Below, piece by piece: positions 36,642 to 45,945 of a DNA stretch of 64,000 nt; the first letter of the stretch is position 1, and each line of letters opens with the position of its first letter. Position numbers and translations under genes: made by a program. The notes under the pieces are model-generated. The model was not told the DNA's origin and searched no databases. It saw nothing but the letters and a program-made list of their open reading frames with translations. This DNA is from Candidatus Litorirhabdus singularis (lineage in GTDB: Bacteria > Pseudomonadota > Gammaproteobacteria > Pseudomonadales > Halieaceae): NCBI RefSeq assembly GCF_026262625.1, contig NZ_SHNN01000001.1:1831526-1895525 (forward strand), written 5' to 3'.

Positions 36642-38597
36642 TTAAGGCGTGTACCATATTGGCGAACTGTATGCGCGCTCATCAGTCGTCATTGGCACGT
36701 TCTTGTCCATCGTGTCTCCAAAGCGTTTGGCGTCATAGGCCGTCCAACGGGGAGTAGGTATCTCCAGCACTCTCGCATAATAGAAGGCTTTTTGATCCCG
36801 GTCGAAATCCGGGTCTTTCCATACCGTAATTAACTCTGAGTCACCAATGGTATTGCTCCAGGAGGCTTCTTCTACGTTCACGGTATTGCCCACAGGAGGA
36901 AGTTTGCCTTCTTTATCAGGCTGGCGTGTTTCAGTATCACTCCAGACTACGTCATAGACGTGTTCATGGGTGTCGCCATTCTTGTCCAGCCAACCTTTAA
37001 CCACCTGAATGCGATCAAGATTACCGCTGTAGGGATCTTTAAGTGCTGCGACTAAAAACGTCGGGGTTTTTTGCCCTGACACCCTACCAAGGTCACCACC
37101 CATTGGTACGCCTTTGCTGTAGCCGATCAAGCCAGGATCACGCAACCGGGCATCATCTTCAGTGAAATCCCAGCCGCCAAAGAAACGTAAAATGATTCTT
37201 GGGCCGGTGGTTGCATAGACTTCTTTGCGCTTCATTGCGTCCCAGATCGCTTCCCGGGTATTTTCCGTGGCCCACACCGCGGCATAACCTGCGCCCACCT
37301 GTTCCCATCCGTAGTACTTAACGGTATCAAAATCACCCACAATCTGTTCCCAGCGACCAGAATGAGGTTCCTTTCCCGAGTGTTTTCCAAAGAAATTTTC
37401 TTCCTCTGCGGTGCTCATTCCAGTATGGCTATCCGTCGATCCAACGACGCCAAATTTGTAAGGATTAACGCCAAGCGTACTCTCAATTTTCAAGCCATTC
37501 TTTAATGCCTCGCGGGCGTATTCATACTGCAGCATGTCGTCTTCTTTGGGGACTGGACCCAGGTTGCCTTTGTCCCATAGCGTGTCATAGCCGGCAAACT
37601 CATCATTGGGGGAAAGCAATGGATGCGACTCACTATCACCCTTGATTTGAGTAATTTCATAGAGCGGCTCCCAGCGGCTGCGGGAGCTGACATAATCTTT
37701 TGTCAGCGGCTTACCCGTTTCAGGATTTATTTCTGGAAACATTATTCCGTTGCTCACATTACCGTTGTGTGCCAACGCAAGAACCTGTCCTCCTGATTTA
37801 TCTTCATAACGCGCCATCCATTTCCAGAGGTCCTCCGGGTTAAAGCTCGCGGCGGCAGTGTAGGGCAGCATTTGTTTTGCCTGATTCGATCCCCCGCGAT
37901 AGATAACATTACGGTGCAGATTGTTACCGCCCTCGGTAGACGTCCACTCATAACCAATGATTGCACTAAAATTTCCAGGATCATTAAAGGCGTCAGCCGT
38001 TTCCAAATAACGTTCCCAAACCGACATGACGAAAGCATCGCCGGTCAAAACCGCGGGCACCGTATCACCGGAAACGCCAGCAAAGGTTTCAATAATCTCC
38101 ATGGTAGCCTGGAGCTGTGAGTCACCGCCCCTGGCCAAACGGTCATACCAGTCTCTAACGGTAGGGTCCTTTAATAGCTCCGGATTACCTTTAATAACCT
38201 CATCCATTGCACCCATGGCATCGGAATGATCCGCTATAACAAGCCAATCCAGGGCGCGAGACAGCTTTATACGCTCGCCATGAGAGGAGGTGATTTCTTC
38301 GCCGCGCGCAAGCCGGTAAGCCTGTTCGGGCCCAAGCGTAGCACCAAAAGCTCGCGCATCAAGGGACAGTTTTGTGTGCAGATGCGTATCTCCCCACAGT
38401 ACTTGACCCGGATAATTCTTGCCTGCGTAGGGTGAATAACCCGCCTCCTTAAGCGGCTTTTTCTCTGCGGCTATGATGCTCTGCTTAATAGCAGCTTCAT
38501 TACCCAGAATGCTTCCCGCATAGTCAGCACTTGCCGAAGATACGAGCCATGTGACTAGCAAAGCGACCGAGATGGCAACCAATGCGTCTTTCTTCAT
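36642..38597 (-). CDS. DUF3604 family protein (third paralog)
   Basis: Exported protein of 651 residues with a signal peptide ending near SASA (24). An extra 35-residue segment (EAAIKQSIIAAEKKPLKEAG) precedes the DUF3604 domain, absent from the other two copies. Landmarks are WGDTHLHTK (His72/His74), VIADHSDAMG, LAHNGNVS, GSTDSHTGMS, EVYATTGPRI and the terminal AYSSPIWYTP. GGGGAAT precedes the ATG. It is the only one of the three on the minus strand and lies alone between IS remnants. Function unknown; a PHP-like metallohydrolase role is inferred. Confidence 0.9.
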   Translation of the reverse strand: MKKDALVAISVALLVTWLVSSASADYAGSILGNEAAIKQSIIAAEKKPLKEAGYSPYAGKNYPGQVLWGDTHLHTKLSLDARAFGATLGPEQAYRLARGEEITSSHGERIKLSRALDWLVIADHSDAMGAMDEVIKGNPELLKDPTVRDWYDRLARGGDSQLQATMEIIETFAGVSGDTVPAVLTGDAFVMSVWERYLETADAFNDPGNFSAIIGYEWTSTEGGNNLHRNVIYRGGSNQAKQMLPYTAAASFNPEDLWKWMARYEDKSGGQVLALAHNGNVSNGIMFPEINPETGKPLTKDYVSSRSRWEPLYEITQIKGDSESHPLLSPNDEFAGYDTLWDKGNLGPVPKEDDMLQYEYAREALKNGLKIESTLGVNPYKFGVVGSTDSHTGMSTAEEENFFGKHSGKEPHSGRWEQIVGDFDTVKYYGWEQVGAGYAAVWATENTREAIWDAMKRKEVYATTGPRIILRFFGGWDFTEDDARLRDPGLIGYSKGVPMGGDLGRVSGQKTPTFLVAALKDPYSGNLDRIQVVKGWLDKNGDTHEHVYDVVWSDTETRQPDKEGKLPPVGNTVNVEEASWSNTIGDSELITVWKDPDFDRDQKAFYYARVLEIPTPRWTAYDAKRFGDTMDKNVPMTTDERAYSSPIWYTP

Positions 38598-38775
38598 ATT
38601 ATTCCCCGTTCGGTTCGAACATGATCAGGTTTAATGCCTGACTGTTATGAGCGTGGGCTCAAGGAGCTACGGTATGCAGACCAGTAGACAAACAAATTCG
38701 CTCTTCATTATAGGACACTATTCTGCTTTCCGGTGTTTATAAAAACAAGATCCACTGGTCATAGAGAAGATTTTG

Positions 38776-38923
38776 GATTTTGCCAAGTTAAATGCCGTCC
38801 ACTGGTAGAATCGGCAGATGAACACATATAAACGCCACGGATTCCCACCCTGCATCATTAGCTACGCCGTCTGGCTGTGCTATCGATTCAACATCAGTCA
38901 GTCATCGCAAGCTCGAAGACTAA
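38776..38923 (+). mobile_element. IS6-family left-end fragment, copy 10
   Basis: Left repeat GATTTTGCCAAGTTAA (38776-38791) and the first codons of the transposase from ATG 38818 (MNTYKRHGFPPCIIS). Homology stops at about 38905-38923, where the glutaredoxin segment begins. No insert A is present. Confidence 0.82.
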
Positions 38924-39292
38924 TTACCCAGCAGCAAACCTCCCCTCCAAATACCCCACAATATCCCCAGACTCATACAACCACTGAACCCCACCTTCAC
39001 CCTCATCAATCCGTAAACATGGCACCTTCAAGTCCCCACCACCAGCTAGCAATTCTGCCCGTGCAGTGTCACAGCGCTTGATATCCCGGGTCTGGATGTT
39101 CAGCCGTTGGCGTTTCATAGCCCGGCGCACCTTCACGCAGAAGGGGCAGGCGCGGTACTGGTACAGAGTCAGGCTGGCGGTTTGATGGTCGATGGTGGCT
39201 TGCAGGGCTGCATCACGCTTGATGCTTCTGGGCGTAAATACCCAGTTCAGCAATAGAATCAGTTGGCCGAGGATAAGGCGGATGAGGCGCAT
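38924..39292 (-). CDS. Glutaredoxin/NrdH-like protein, copy 1
   Basis: A 122-residue protein with a hydrophobic N-terminus (LIRLILGQLILLLNWVF) likely acting as a membrane anchor, then a glutaredoxin fold: TLYQYRACPFCVKVRRAMKR with the CPFC redox centre, VPCLRIDEG (cis-Pro region) and LYESGDIVGYLEGRF. It should act in thiol-disulfide exchange using glutathione. It is nearly identical to the copy at 63229. The last codon and the stop lie right at the junction with an IS6 fragment. A tRNA 3' fragment lies upstream of it (39412-39473, same strand). Confidence 0.88.
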   Translation of the reverse strand: MRLIRLILGQLILLLNWVFTPRSIKRDAALQATIDHQTASLTLYQYRACPFCVKVRRAMKRQRLNIQTRDIKRCDTARAELLAGGGDLKVPCLRIDEGEGGVQWLYESGDIVGYLEGRFAAG

Positions 39293-39411
39293 GGTGCTGT
39301 CCTGTCAGTCGCTATGAGTGACCATCCGACTCTGGGGTCACAGGTGTAACCCCTGTGGCCAGCATAGTCGGACGCTCTAAGCAGTTATAACTCTATGATT
39401 TATAAAAAAAA

Positions 39412-39473
39412 TGGTGGGCCCGGAAGGACTTGAACGGCAGCGGCCGACCGTCTTCGACCTGCCGATTATGAGT
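39412..39473 (-). pseudogene. tRNA(CAU) 3'-half fragment with 16-base insertion
   Basis: On the minus strand this gives an anticodon loop CTCATAA (CAT), a T-arm and an acceptor end finishing GGGCCCACCA. The 5' half of a tRNA is absent. Compared with the copy at 63720, sixteen extra bases (39436-39451) interrupt the T-stem. The sequence around the anticodon resembles tRNA-Ile2 or tRNA-Met. It cannot fold into a tRNA. Confidence 0.65.
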
Positions 39474-39764
39474 AGCTGGGAGTGTGGGGAATCTTGGCTG
39501 TAAGTGGAAGATTTGTAAACGGTTTTTCTTGTGGGGTTTCTGTCCTCCCCGTACTACGAACCTATACCGACCCGAGACTGAGCTGGTTGGTGTTGTTGTA
39601 GCAGTAAGTCGAAGAAAGGTAAGGGGAAATTGAAACCGAAATTCGAACCAGGAGCGAACAAGCTGGTTTCGCTAACCACCTGAAATCGTTGATGAATTAG
39701 TATTTCGCCATGCACGGCTAAGCTTCTGATACTATTGGGGTAATTCTAGTTCGCTACCCACAGG
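39474..39764. other. Gene-free stretch related to the window's right end
   Basis: No convincing gene. Bases about 39600-39650 resemble 63895-63945; both can be read in one frame as a Lys-rich tail (KKGKGKLKPKFE versus KKGKAKRKPNFE). This extends the duplicated glutaredoxin-tRNA segment and may be the eroded end of a coding sequence. Confidence 0.4.
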
Positions 39765-39839
39765 TTGTTTTTCTCGGGCGATGAGCCGCAGTTGTTGTGT
39801 GTTCGTAGCGCCCGGTTTATCAAGCAGGAAAAACCGTTC

Positions 39840-41141
39840 ATGCTGTTGTTGTCAAGGAAGCTGAAGCACGGTCATTTCATGAGGGAAAATATGCGCAAAT
39901 ACCTGCTATATGGCGTTGGCGAGATCCTGCTGATTATCATCGGCATTATGATTGCGCTGCAGATTGATAACTGGAATACCGAAAGGCAGCAGGAGACAAT
40001 GTTAGAGAGCTACCTGCATGTCATCGCGGGAAACATGCGCGACGATGCCGGGGAAATCGATGAATTGCGCAAAAACCGTACCGCAAGGGTTCTCGACGCT
40101 ACGCGGGTTGATAATATCATCGGCCGGATTGACTACTCTTACAATGTTGCTGAAATTTACTTTTTTAATAGGGTCGCGGCTGCGGCGGGAAAGAACCTGT
40201 ATTTTAACGCCGACACCAGTGGCTATGAGGCGCTGAATAACTCCGGCATTAGAGGGCGGCTGCAGGGTCGTGACGTAGAGAGATTGCTCTCGAAGTATTA
40301 TGACCAGGTCAGTCACATCGAGAACCTCGAAAAAAGGTTCAACGAACTGGTGAACTCGCTGAATAGGGATTTCTTGCTGTCTTACCCGGATACCGTCGCA
40401 CAGTGGGAATTCCGATCGCCGAGAGCCCTGACCCAGGACCGGTTCGAGGAAATGCAGCCTGTGTGGGCAAGAATCATCAATGGCGCTGCAGTCCGTGAAC
40501 TGATCAATCTGCAGTGGGAGGCATCCGCCATCGTTCGGGAGTACGATAAACTGATGCAGCTCGGCATTGCTTTTACTGGCATGCTCGAGTCTGGGAACAG
40601 CCCGTTCGATGATCTGGAGAGTTTATCGATCCTTGGCATCGATCAGATTGACGATTGGCCGCTCCACGCAGCACTCGTAACTGGCGGCCAGCTCTCCGTG
40701 CAGTTCTACAATCTGCAAGGCGTCGCCGATGGGTTCGAGCCTATTTTTACATTTCGCTCATATGAAAAGGTTGACGACAGCTTGCACCTCCAGTACCCAG
40801 GCAGCGACTCGTGGGCGGCTATCTGGATCGAGGTGAGTGATATTCAGGACGATCGGGCGGTACTCGATTTCTCGCATTTCGAAAAACTGGTGCTGGAGCT
40901 GAAAGGCGATGCAGGTAGTGAGATTATTTCCGTGCATATCAAGGATCGCTACCTGTCCGACGCAGTGGCACCCGAGAGCGTGGAGCTTCAGCTCACTGAT
41001 GCCTGGCAATGGTATGAGATCGATCTGACGACATTTAAGAATACCGACTTGAGTAAACTGATTTCTCCGCTAGGCTTTGCGTTTGCTCATGAGCCTCAGT
41101 CCTTCTCTCTGAGAAACGCCCGCTACGTCATCGCCGACTGA
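39840..41141 (+). CDS. DUF6090-like membrane protein fused to a carbohydrate-binding-like domain
   Basis: A 433-residue protein from ATG 39840; this start gives the usual DUF6090 leader, with MLLLSRKLKH before the membrane segment. Residues about 22-50 (KYLLYGVGEILLIIIGIMIA then LQIDNWN) are the DUF6090 hallmark, a single membrane helix. Residues about 50-280 are helical. The last 150 residues read as a jelly-roll: TFRSYEKVDDSLHLQYPGSD, then FEKLVLELKGDAGSEIISVH and WQWYEIDLTTFKN. That pattern recalls CBM11/CIA30-type galactose-binding domains, which I do not associate with DUF6090. It lies between a tRNA fragment and an IS fragment. Function unknown. Confidence 0.75.
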   Translation: MLLLSRKLKHGHFMRENMRKYLLYGVGEILLIIIGIMIALQIDNWNTERQQETMLESYLHVIAGNMRDDAGEIDELRKNRTARVLDATRVDNIIGRIDYSYNVAEIYFFNRVAAAAGKNLYFNADTSGYEALNNSGIRGRLQGRDVERLLSKYYDQVSHIENLEKRFNELVNSLNRDFLLSYPDTVAQWEFRSPRALTQDRFEEMQPVWARIINGAAVRELINLQWEASAIVREYDKLMQLGIAFTGMLESGNSPFDDLESLSILGIDQIDDWPLHAALVTGGQLSVQFYNLQGVADGFEPIFTFRSYEKVDDSLHLQYPGSDSWAAIWIEVSDIQDDRAVLDFSHFEKLVLELKGDAGSEIISVHIKDRYLSDAVAPESVELQLTDAWQWYEIDLTTFKNTDLSKLISPLGFAFAHEPQSFSLRNARYVIAD

Positions 41142-41206
41142 GCATTCGCGCTGCAACTGGATGCTCAGGTCACCTAAAACTCCTATTTTCATGAATCAAG
41201 GCGAAT

Positions 41207-41248
41207 CAAGGGGCCAGACGGCTCCTTTTCAAGGAGTCTGACCCCTTG
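41207..41248. repeat. REP-like palindrome
   Basis: An imperfect hairpin: CAAGGGGCCAGACGGCTCCT pairs with AAGGAGTCTGACCCCTTG around TTTC. It is related to the GGGGTCAGAGCCC palindromes at 55553-55686 and joins directly to an IS6 fragment. Confidence 0.7.
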
Positions 41249-41250
41249 AA

Positions 41251-41572
41251 CAGCGAGCGATCATGCCTGACACAATTCACAGTACTCAACAGTATGAGAA
41301 TAATCGGGCCGAGCAATCGCACGAAGCGACGAGGGTCAGGGAGCGAGGGATGTGTGGTGCGGCATTCCGACGATTCAAATCGGTCAGGCAGGCTCGGCGA
41401 TTTCTGGGTGCTCATGCAGCGCTTAGTAATTTATTCAACCTGGGTAGGCATCTGGTCAAGGCTCAGCATTACCGCGATCTCAGGGTAAGTGCGCTTGCTG
41501 ATTGGAGAAGGGCGGTAGCTTGATATCAGATGGTAGATTCCAGCGGACTCAATAAGTTAAGTTGCCAATACC
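41251..41572 (+). mobile_element. IS6-family 3' fragment, copy 11
   Basis: The C-terminal third of the transposase (open from MPDTIHSTQQYENNRAEQSH at 41263 to the stop at 41523) with right repeat TTAAGTTGCCAATACC at 41557-41572. The left part is replaced by a REP-like palindrome. Confidence 0.85.
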
Positions 41573-41588
41573 GGTAGACAAGATAATA

Positions 41589-41619
41589 CTGGACCAACAA
41601 ATTATTGCTGGACCAACAA
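41589..41619 (+). promoter_or_regulatory. Direct 12-bp repeats before the large VPLPA-CTERM gene
   Basis: CTGGACCAACAA occurs at 41589-41600 and 41608-41619, a 19-base period, 23 bases before the gene's start. A regulator-binding role is possible but unproven. Confidence 0.35.
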
Positions 41620-41641
41620 TATACCACAGGGAATGACAACG

Positions 41642-44600
41642 ATGATCAAGCTCACAACAACAGGGCGTCAAAGCGCCGCTGATAGCCAAAGGGTATCAGG
41701 CGCCTATTCGTCCTTCAATTGGCCTCGCAATTCGTCCTTGCCTATTTCTCTCAAGAGACGCGCAGCGTTCTCGTGTTCCATTGCCTTGATCTGTGGGCTA
41801 AACCTGAGTGCTGCTCACGCGTATGATTTCACCTGCACAACCGGAGACTGGGCGACAAGCGCCTGCTGGTCGGACTTAAGGCAGCCCACATTAAGTGATG
41901 ATGTCAATATAACTATTGGTGGGTTTAATCCTGCGAGACTCACCACGGCCTATATCGACCCTGGCGACACGGCCAAGGCAAAAAGCCTGTCGCTTTGGAC
42001 TAGTAGCAGCGCAGACACTGCCCGAGTTGATCAAATCGGTGGCTCCATGACGATCGAAACACGCCTTTATCTGGTAAACGAGTACGGCGCTTCAGAATAC
42101 TTCCTGCGCGGCGGCACCTTCAGCGCAAGCTACGCGCGGATTCAGGCGCTGGGCTCCGAGGATACCTTATTCCGCCAGTACGGCGGCACGAGCAACATTG
42201 ATGAGTTGGATATCGGGCGCACCACCAGCAGAGAAGGTGATGCGAGTCCTGAAAGCCGGTATTGGCTCAGGGGGGGCACTCTTAACTCCGACACCGTATA
42301 CCTCGGTGGTGATTCTTCGGGTTACTCGAGTCCGTCAGCGAGATTCGAACACACCAGGGGTACTCACAACAACACTACAAAACTGATTGTCGGCTTTCTG
42401 GACGGCGAAAGTGGTCTCTACGAGCTGAGCGGGGGAACGCTGCGCGGGCCCCGGCTGATCATTGGCTACCGGGACGGTGCAGAGGGTTTCTTCGAACAGG
42501 ACGGCGGTCAACTGGATGTGAGTGGAGTCATTATCGGGGGTGACGCCGGTAGCAAAGGGACCTACAGGCTCTCAAGCGGTGGGTTCATGGCGTCCAACCT
42601 TAGCGTCGGTAACGAGGGTTATGGCAGGTTTGTTCAAACCGGCGGAGCGGCCGACGCTGATAATATCGAAATTGGATCAGCATTGGGTAGTGACGGAAAT
42701 TATCGAATAGAAGAAGGCAGCCTGACAGTTAACGGCATCCTGAGCGTTGGTTACTTCGAAGCCGGCTCATTCAACCAGAATGGCGGGGCTGTTGTGGCGG
42801 ACAGCCTTAAGGTCGCGAGATCAGTAGGTGGCGCGGGCAGCTATTATGTGCTCAATGGCGGCAGCCTGGAGACCCGTTCGGTGGAAATTGGAGCGGCGCT
42901 TTTTGGAAATACGGGCAGTGGATCCTTTAGCCACCGGCGTGGCACGCATACTGTAGACTCGCTGCTCATAGTGGACGGCGCCTATGGCCTGGGAGGCGGG
43001 ACACTCAACGTGCAGAATGTACTCAACTCGCAGTCTGGCACCAGCACACTCAGCGTAAACGGCGGCAGGCTCAATCTTACCGACACGTCGATAGATGTAG
43101 ACAACTTTAATGTCGGCGGCGCCCTCTACACAACCGGGAACTTCACACTGGCTAGCGGTAAGACCCTCGTTACAGACAAGCTCACGGTCGGTGGGGAGGG
43201 AGCAGGCACCCTGAATCAGAGTGGCAATATCACCACCGATACTCTGACGGTGGGTTATTACAACAACCTTGACCATCACTATAACCTGCAAGAAGGCAAC
43301 CTTGTCGCCCAGGACGAAATAATCGGTCGGGTTGCGCACGATACAACCTTCACCCAGAGCGGCGGCACCAACACCACCGAAAATCTCTGGCTCGGGCGCT
43401 ACGGTGGAAATATCTCGCAGTACCAGCAAGGCGATGGCATCACCACTATTCGAAACAATCTCTCGATTGGCAGACATGGCACGGGCTCCTATGTACTAAG
43501 CGGCGGCACACTGAACGTCGGTAGCATCTCGAACGGCGACGGGACGAGCTTCCTGGCTGTGAATGGCGGCTTGCTCAATCTCACTGGCGCTTCCATCGAT
43601 GTGGATTTCTTCTCCATTGGTAGTAGTGATGGCGCTGGCACATTCACCCTTGAGAACGGCAAGAGCTTTACCGCCCATACTGAATCCATCAGCCAAGGCG
43701 CCTTCACGCAGAACGGCGGTATCAATACCACTAACACACTCACTTTCCTTTCTGACGGATTGGGTACTTATGATCTGAAGGGAGGCGTGTTGAACGTTAA
43801 CACAATCACAGACAATAGCAGTTTGGGCATCTTTGACGTAAACGGGGGCACACTCAATCTTACGGGTTCAACAATCGATGTGCTTAGGTTCAATGTGGCT
43901 AGGTCGCTGGGCACGAGCGGTAGCTTCACTTTGGATATTGGCAAGACGCTAACGGCTGCTATGATAGAAGTGGGCAGCCAGGGCACGTTGACCAACCATG
44001 GCACTCTCACCCATCACTCCTCTTTAATCAATCGCGGTTTACTGCAGAACTACGCCGGTGGCACTCTGACAAATACCGCTACAATGATCAATTCAGGCAC
44101 TCTGAATAACAACTATGGCGGTACACTGACCAACAAGAGCACCCGCCTATTGACCAACAACGGCATACTGAATAACACTTATGAGGGTACCATCCTCAAC
44201 CATGGCCATTTGGATAACCGTGGAACATTAACCAACATTGACGGAGGGTTAATAAGCAACGACGGCACGCTGATCAATAGCGGCGCGGTTATGCTGAGCT
44301 ACGGCTCTCGCCTAGAGGGGCCTGGAACATACCGGCAGACAGAGGGCACGCTCATCGTTAATGGCACGCTAACGCAAAGCCGTGTTGATATCGAAGGCGG
44401 TACGGTCGGTGGTCGCGGCACGATTAACAGCGATGTCACACTCAGCGGCGCGGAGCTGGGGCCGGGTAATTCGCCAGGCATCCTCACCATCAACGGTGAC
44501 TTCGCTATGGATGAGCTCAGCACCTTAAGCTTTGAGCTGGGGGGGACCACACCAGACTACCCTGGCTACGATGTGCTTAACGTCAGTGGCAGTGCAACGC

Positions 44601-44908
44601 TTGCCGGTGAACTGGAACTTATCTTGTATGACGATTTCGAAGCGCAACTGGGCGACAGCTTCGATCTGTTATCGGCGGCGTCTTTGAGCGGTGATTTCGA
44701 TCTGTTGACGCTTGCACTATTGGGCGATGGCCTCGGTTGGGAAACGCAGCTCTTGATAGATGTAGACGCATGGGGTACCGATGTACTGCGGGTGAGCGTT
44801 TCGCAAGTCCCCATCCCCGCAGCAGCCTGGCTCTTCGGTTCAGCGTTGATTGGCTTGGTGGGGATTAAGCGAAAGAGACGTGGAAGGATAAGGTCATCGT
44901 CTGCATGA
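41642..44908 (+). CDS. Large repeat-rich VPLPA-CTERM surface protein
   Basis: About 1088 residues; ATG 41642 is preferred because AGGGA lies about 9 bases upstream (ATG 41633 directly abuts it). After a long leader (signal core about 45-62, CSIALICGLNLSAAHA) come many short beta-helix-like repeats of the form GxYxLxGGTLNVxxIxxG, similar to passenger repeats of autotransporters. A later part (about 780-900) is made of TLTNHGTL/INSGTLNN repeats. The C-terminus has VPIPAAAWLFGSALIGLVG and a basic RKRRGR tail, a VPLPA-CTERM sorting signal instead of an autotransporter barrel. It is probably an extended cell-surface or biofilm protein anchored through exosortase. It lies alone between IS copies 11 and 12. 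Confidence 0.87.
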   Translation: MIKLTTTGRQSAADSQRVSGAYSSFNWPRNSSLPISLKRRAAFSCSIALICGLNLSAAHAYDFTCTTGDWATSACWSDLRQPTLSDDVNITIGGFNPARLTTAYIDPGDTAKAKSLSLWTSSSADTARVDQIGGSMTIETRLYLVNEYGASEYFLRGGTFSASYARIQALGSEDTLFRQYGGTSNIDELDIGRTTSREGDASPESRYWLRGGTLNSDTVYLGGDSSGYSSPSARFEHTRGTHNNTTKLIVGFLDGESGLYELSGGTLRGPRLIIGYRDGAEGFFEQDGGQLDVSGVIIGGDAGSKGTYRLSSGGFMASNLSVGNEGYGRFVQTGGAADADNIEIGSALGSDGNYRIEEGSLTVNGILSVGYFEAGSFNQNGGAVVADSLKVARSVGGAGSYYVLNGGSLETRSVEIGAALFGNTGSGSFSHRRGTHTVDSLLIVDGAYGLGGGTLNVQNVLNSQSGTSTLSVNGGRLNLTDTSIDVDNFNVGGALYTTGNFTLASGKTLVTDKLTVGGEGAGTLNQSGNITTDTLTVGYYNNLDHHYNLQEGNLVAQDEIIGRVAHDTTFTQSGGTNTTENLWLGRYGGNISQYQQGDGITTIRNNLSIGRHGTGSYVLSGGTLNVGSISNGDGTSFLAVNGGLLNLTGASIDVDFFSIGSSDGAGTFTLENGKSFTAHTESISQGAFTQNGGINTTNTLTFLSDGLGTYDLKGGVLNVNTITDNSSLGIFDVNGGTLNLTGSTIDVLRFNVARSLGTSGSFTLDIGKTLTAAMIEVGSQGTLTNHGTLTHHSSLINRGLLQNYAGGTLTNTATMINSGTLNNNYGGTLTNKSTRLLTNNGILNNTYEGTILNHGHLDNRGTLTNIDGGLISNDGTLINSGAVMLSYGSRLEGPGTYRQTEGTLIVNGTLTQSRVDIEGGTVGGRGTINSDVTLSGAELGPGNSPGILTINGDFAMDELSTLSFELGGTTPDYPGYDVLNVSGSATLAGELELILYDDFEAQLGDSFDLLSAASLSGDFDLLTLALLGDGLGWETQLLIDVDAWGTDVLRVSVSQVPIPAAAWLFGSALIGLVGIKRKRRGRIRSSSA

Positions 44909-44916
44909 GTCGGGGG

Positions 44917-45707
44917 GGTATTGCCAAGTTAAGTCGCCCAAATTGATAGAATCAGTGGATGAATATATACAAACGCCACCGATTCCCGCCTGATATCATC
45001 AGCTACGCCGTCTGGCTCTACTACAGATTCAACCTGAGGCATCGCGATATTGAAGATCTACTCGCGGAACGCGGCATCACTGTATCCCGAGAAGCAATCC
45101 GCCTCTGGTGCATCAAGTTCGGCCGTCTCTATGCTCGAAGGTTGAAACGAAAACACCGAGGCTATGGCGATACCTTCTACATCGACGAGGTCTTCGCCGG
45201 TGTGCCGCATCATTCAGATCAACGGCAAACAGCAATATCTTTGGCGAGCCGTGGATCAAGACGGTGAAGTAGTTGATGTGTTCCTTCAGGCGAGGCGAGA
45301 TGGTGCAGCAGCCAAGCGCTTCTTCAGACGCCTGTTGCGATCCAGTGGCACCGAGCCAAGGAAAATCGTGACTGATAAATTACGAAGCTACGGAGTCGCT
45401 CACCGGGAGTTAATTCCAGACACGATCCACAGCAATGAACAGTATGAGAATAATCGGGCCGAGCAATGTCATGAAGCGACCAGGGTGAGGGAGCGGGGAA
45501 TGCGAAGATTCAAATCTACAGGTCAAGCGCAGAGATTTTTGGGTGCGCATGCAGCGGTCTCCAATCTCTTCAATTTGGGTCGGCACAAGGTGGGTGCTCA
45601 GCATTATCGTGATCTCAGGATGAGTGCGTTCGAAGAATGGGGTAGGGCGGTTGCTTGAGATCGGATGGCAGATTCAAACGGTCTCTAAGAGTTAAGTTGC
45701 CAGAACC
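44917..45707 (+). mobile_element. IS6-family element, nearly intact copy 12
   Basis: Left repeat GGTATTGCCAAGTTAA (44917-44932) and right repeat TTAAGTTGCCAGAACC (45692-45707). The transposase region is 44959-45658. It lacks inserts A and B and is in frame up to DEVF, where insert C shifts frame once. The two open parts (44959-45267 and 45164-45658) otherwise look healthy. It starts 8 bases after the stop of the upstream gene. Confidence 0.9.
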
Positions 45708-45911
45708 TTCTTATACTTTAATTTCCCTGAAAATCATATTTGCGTTAGTCCTGATGTCGATGGCTATCTGTTGACCAATCTAGCGGTATTTGTGGCTCCG
45801 GGCGTCCGAGCAAATGTGTCCGGACGTCGAATTTCAAAAAATTTTCTAATCTCGCTCGACTTGAAGGCTAGCGAGGGTCGGAACACAATAACCTTCATCG
45901 CCGTCGCGTGA
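45708..45911 (+). pseudogene. 3' remnant of an unidentified gene cut by the IS right end
   Basis: Directly after the IS6 right end, one frame is open for 67 codons to a TGA at 45909. It contains DVDGYLLTNLAVFVAPGVRA and a following SLDLKASEGRNTITFIAVA. No start codon context exists, so it looks like the C-terminus of a protein whose front was removed by an IS-adjacent deletion. I do not recognise the family. Confidence 0.35.
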
Positions 45912-45945
45912 TTAGTCGATGTCGCAGTCTTGCTCAATGAATCAC

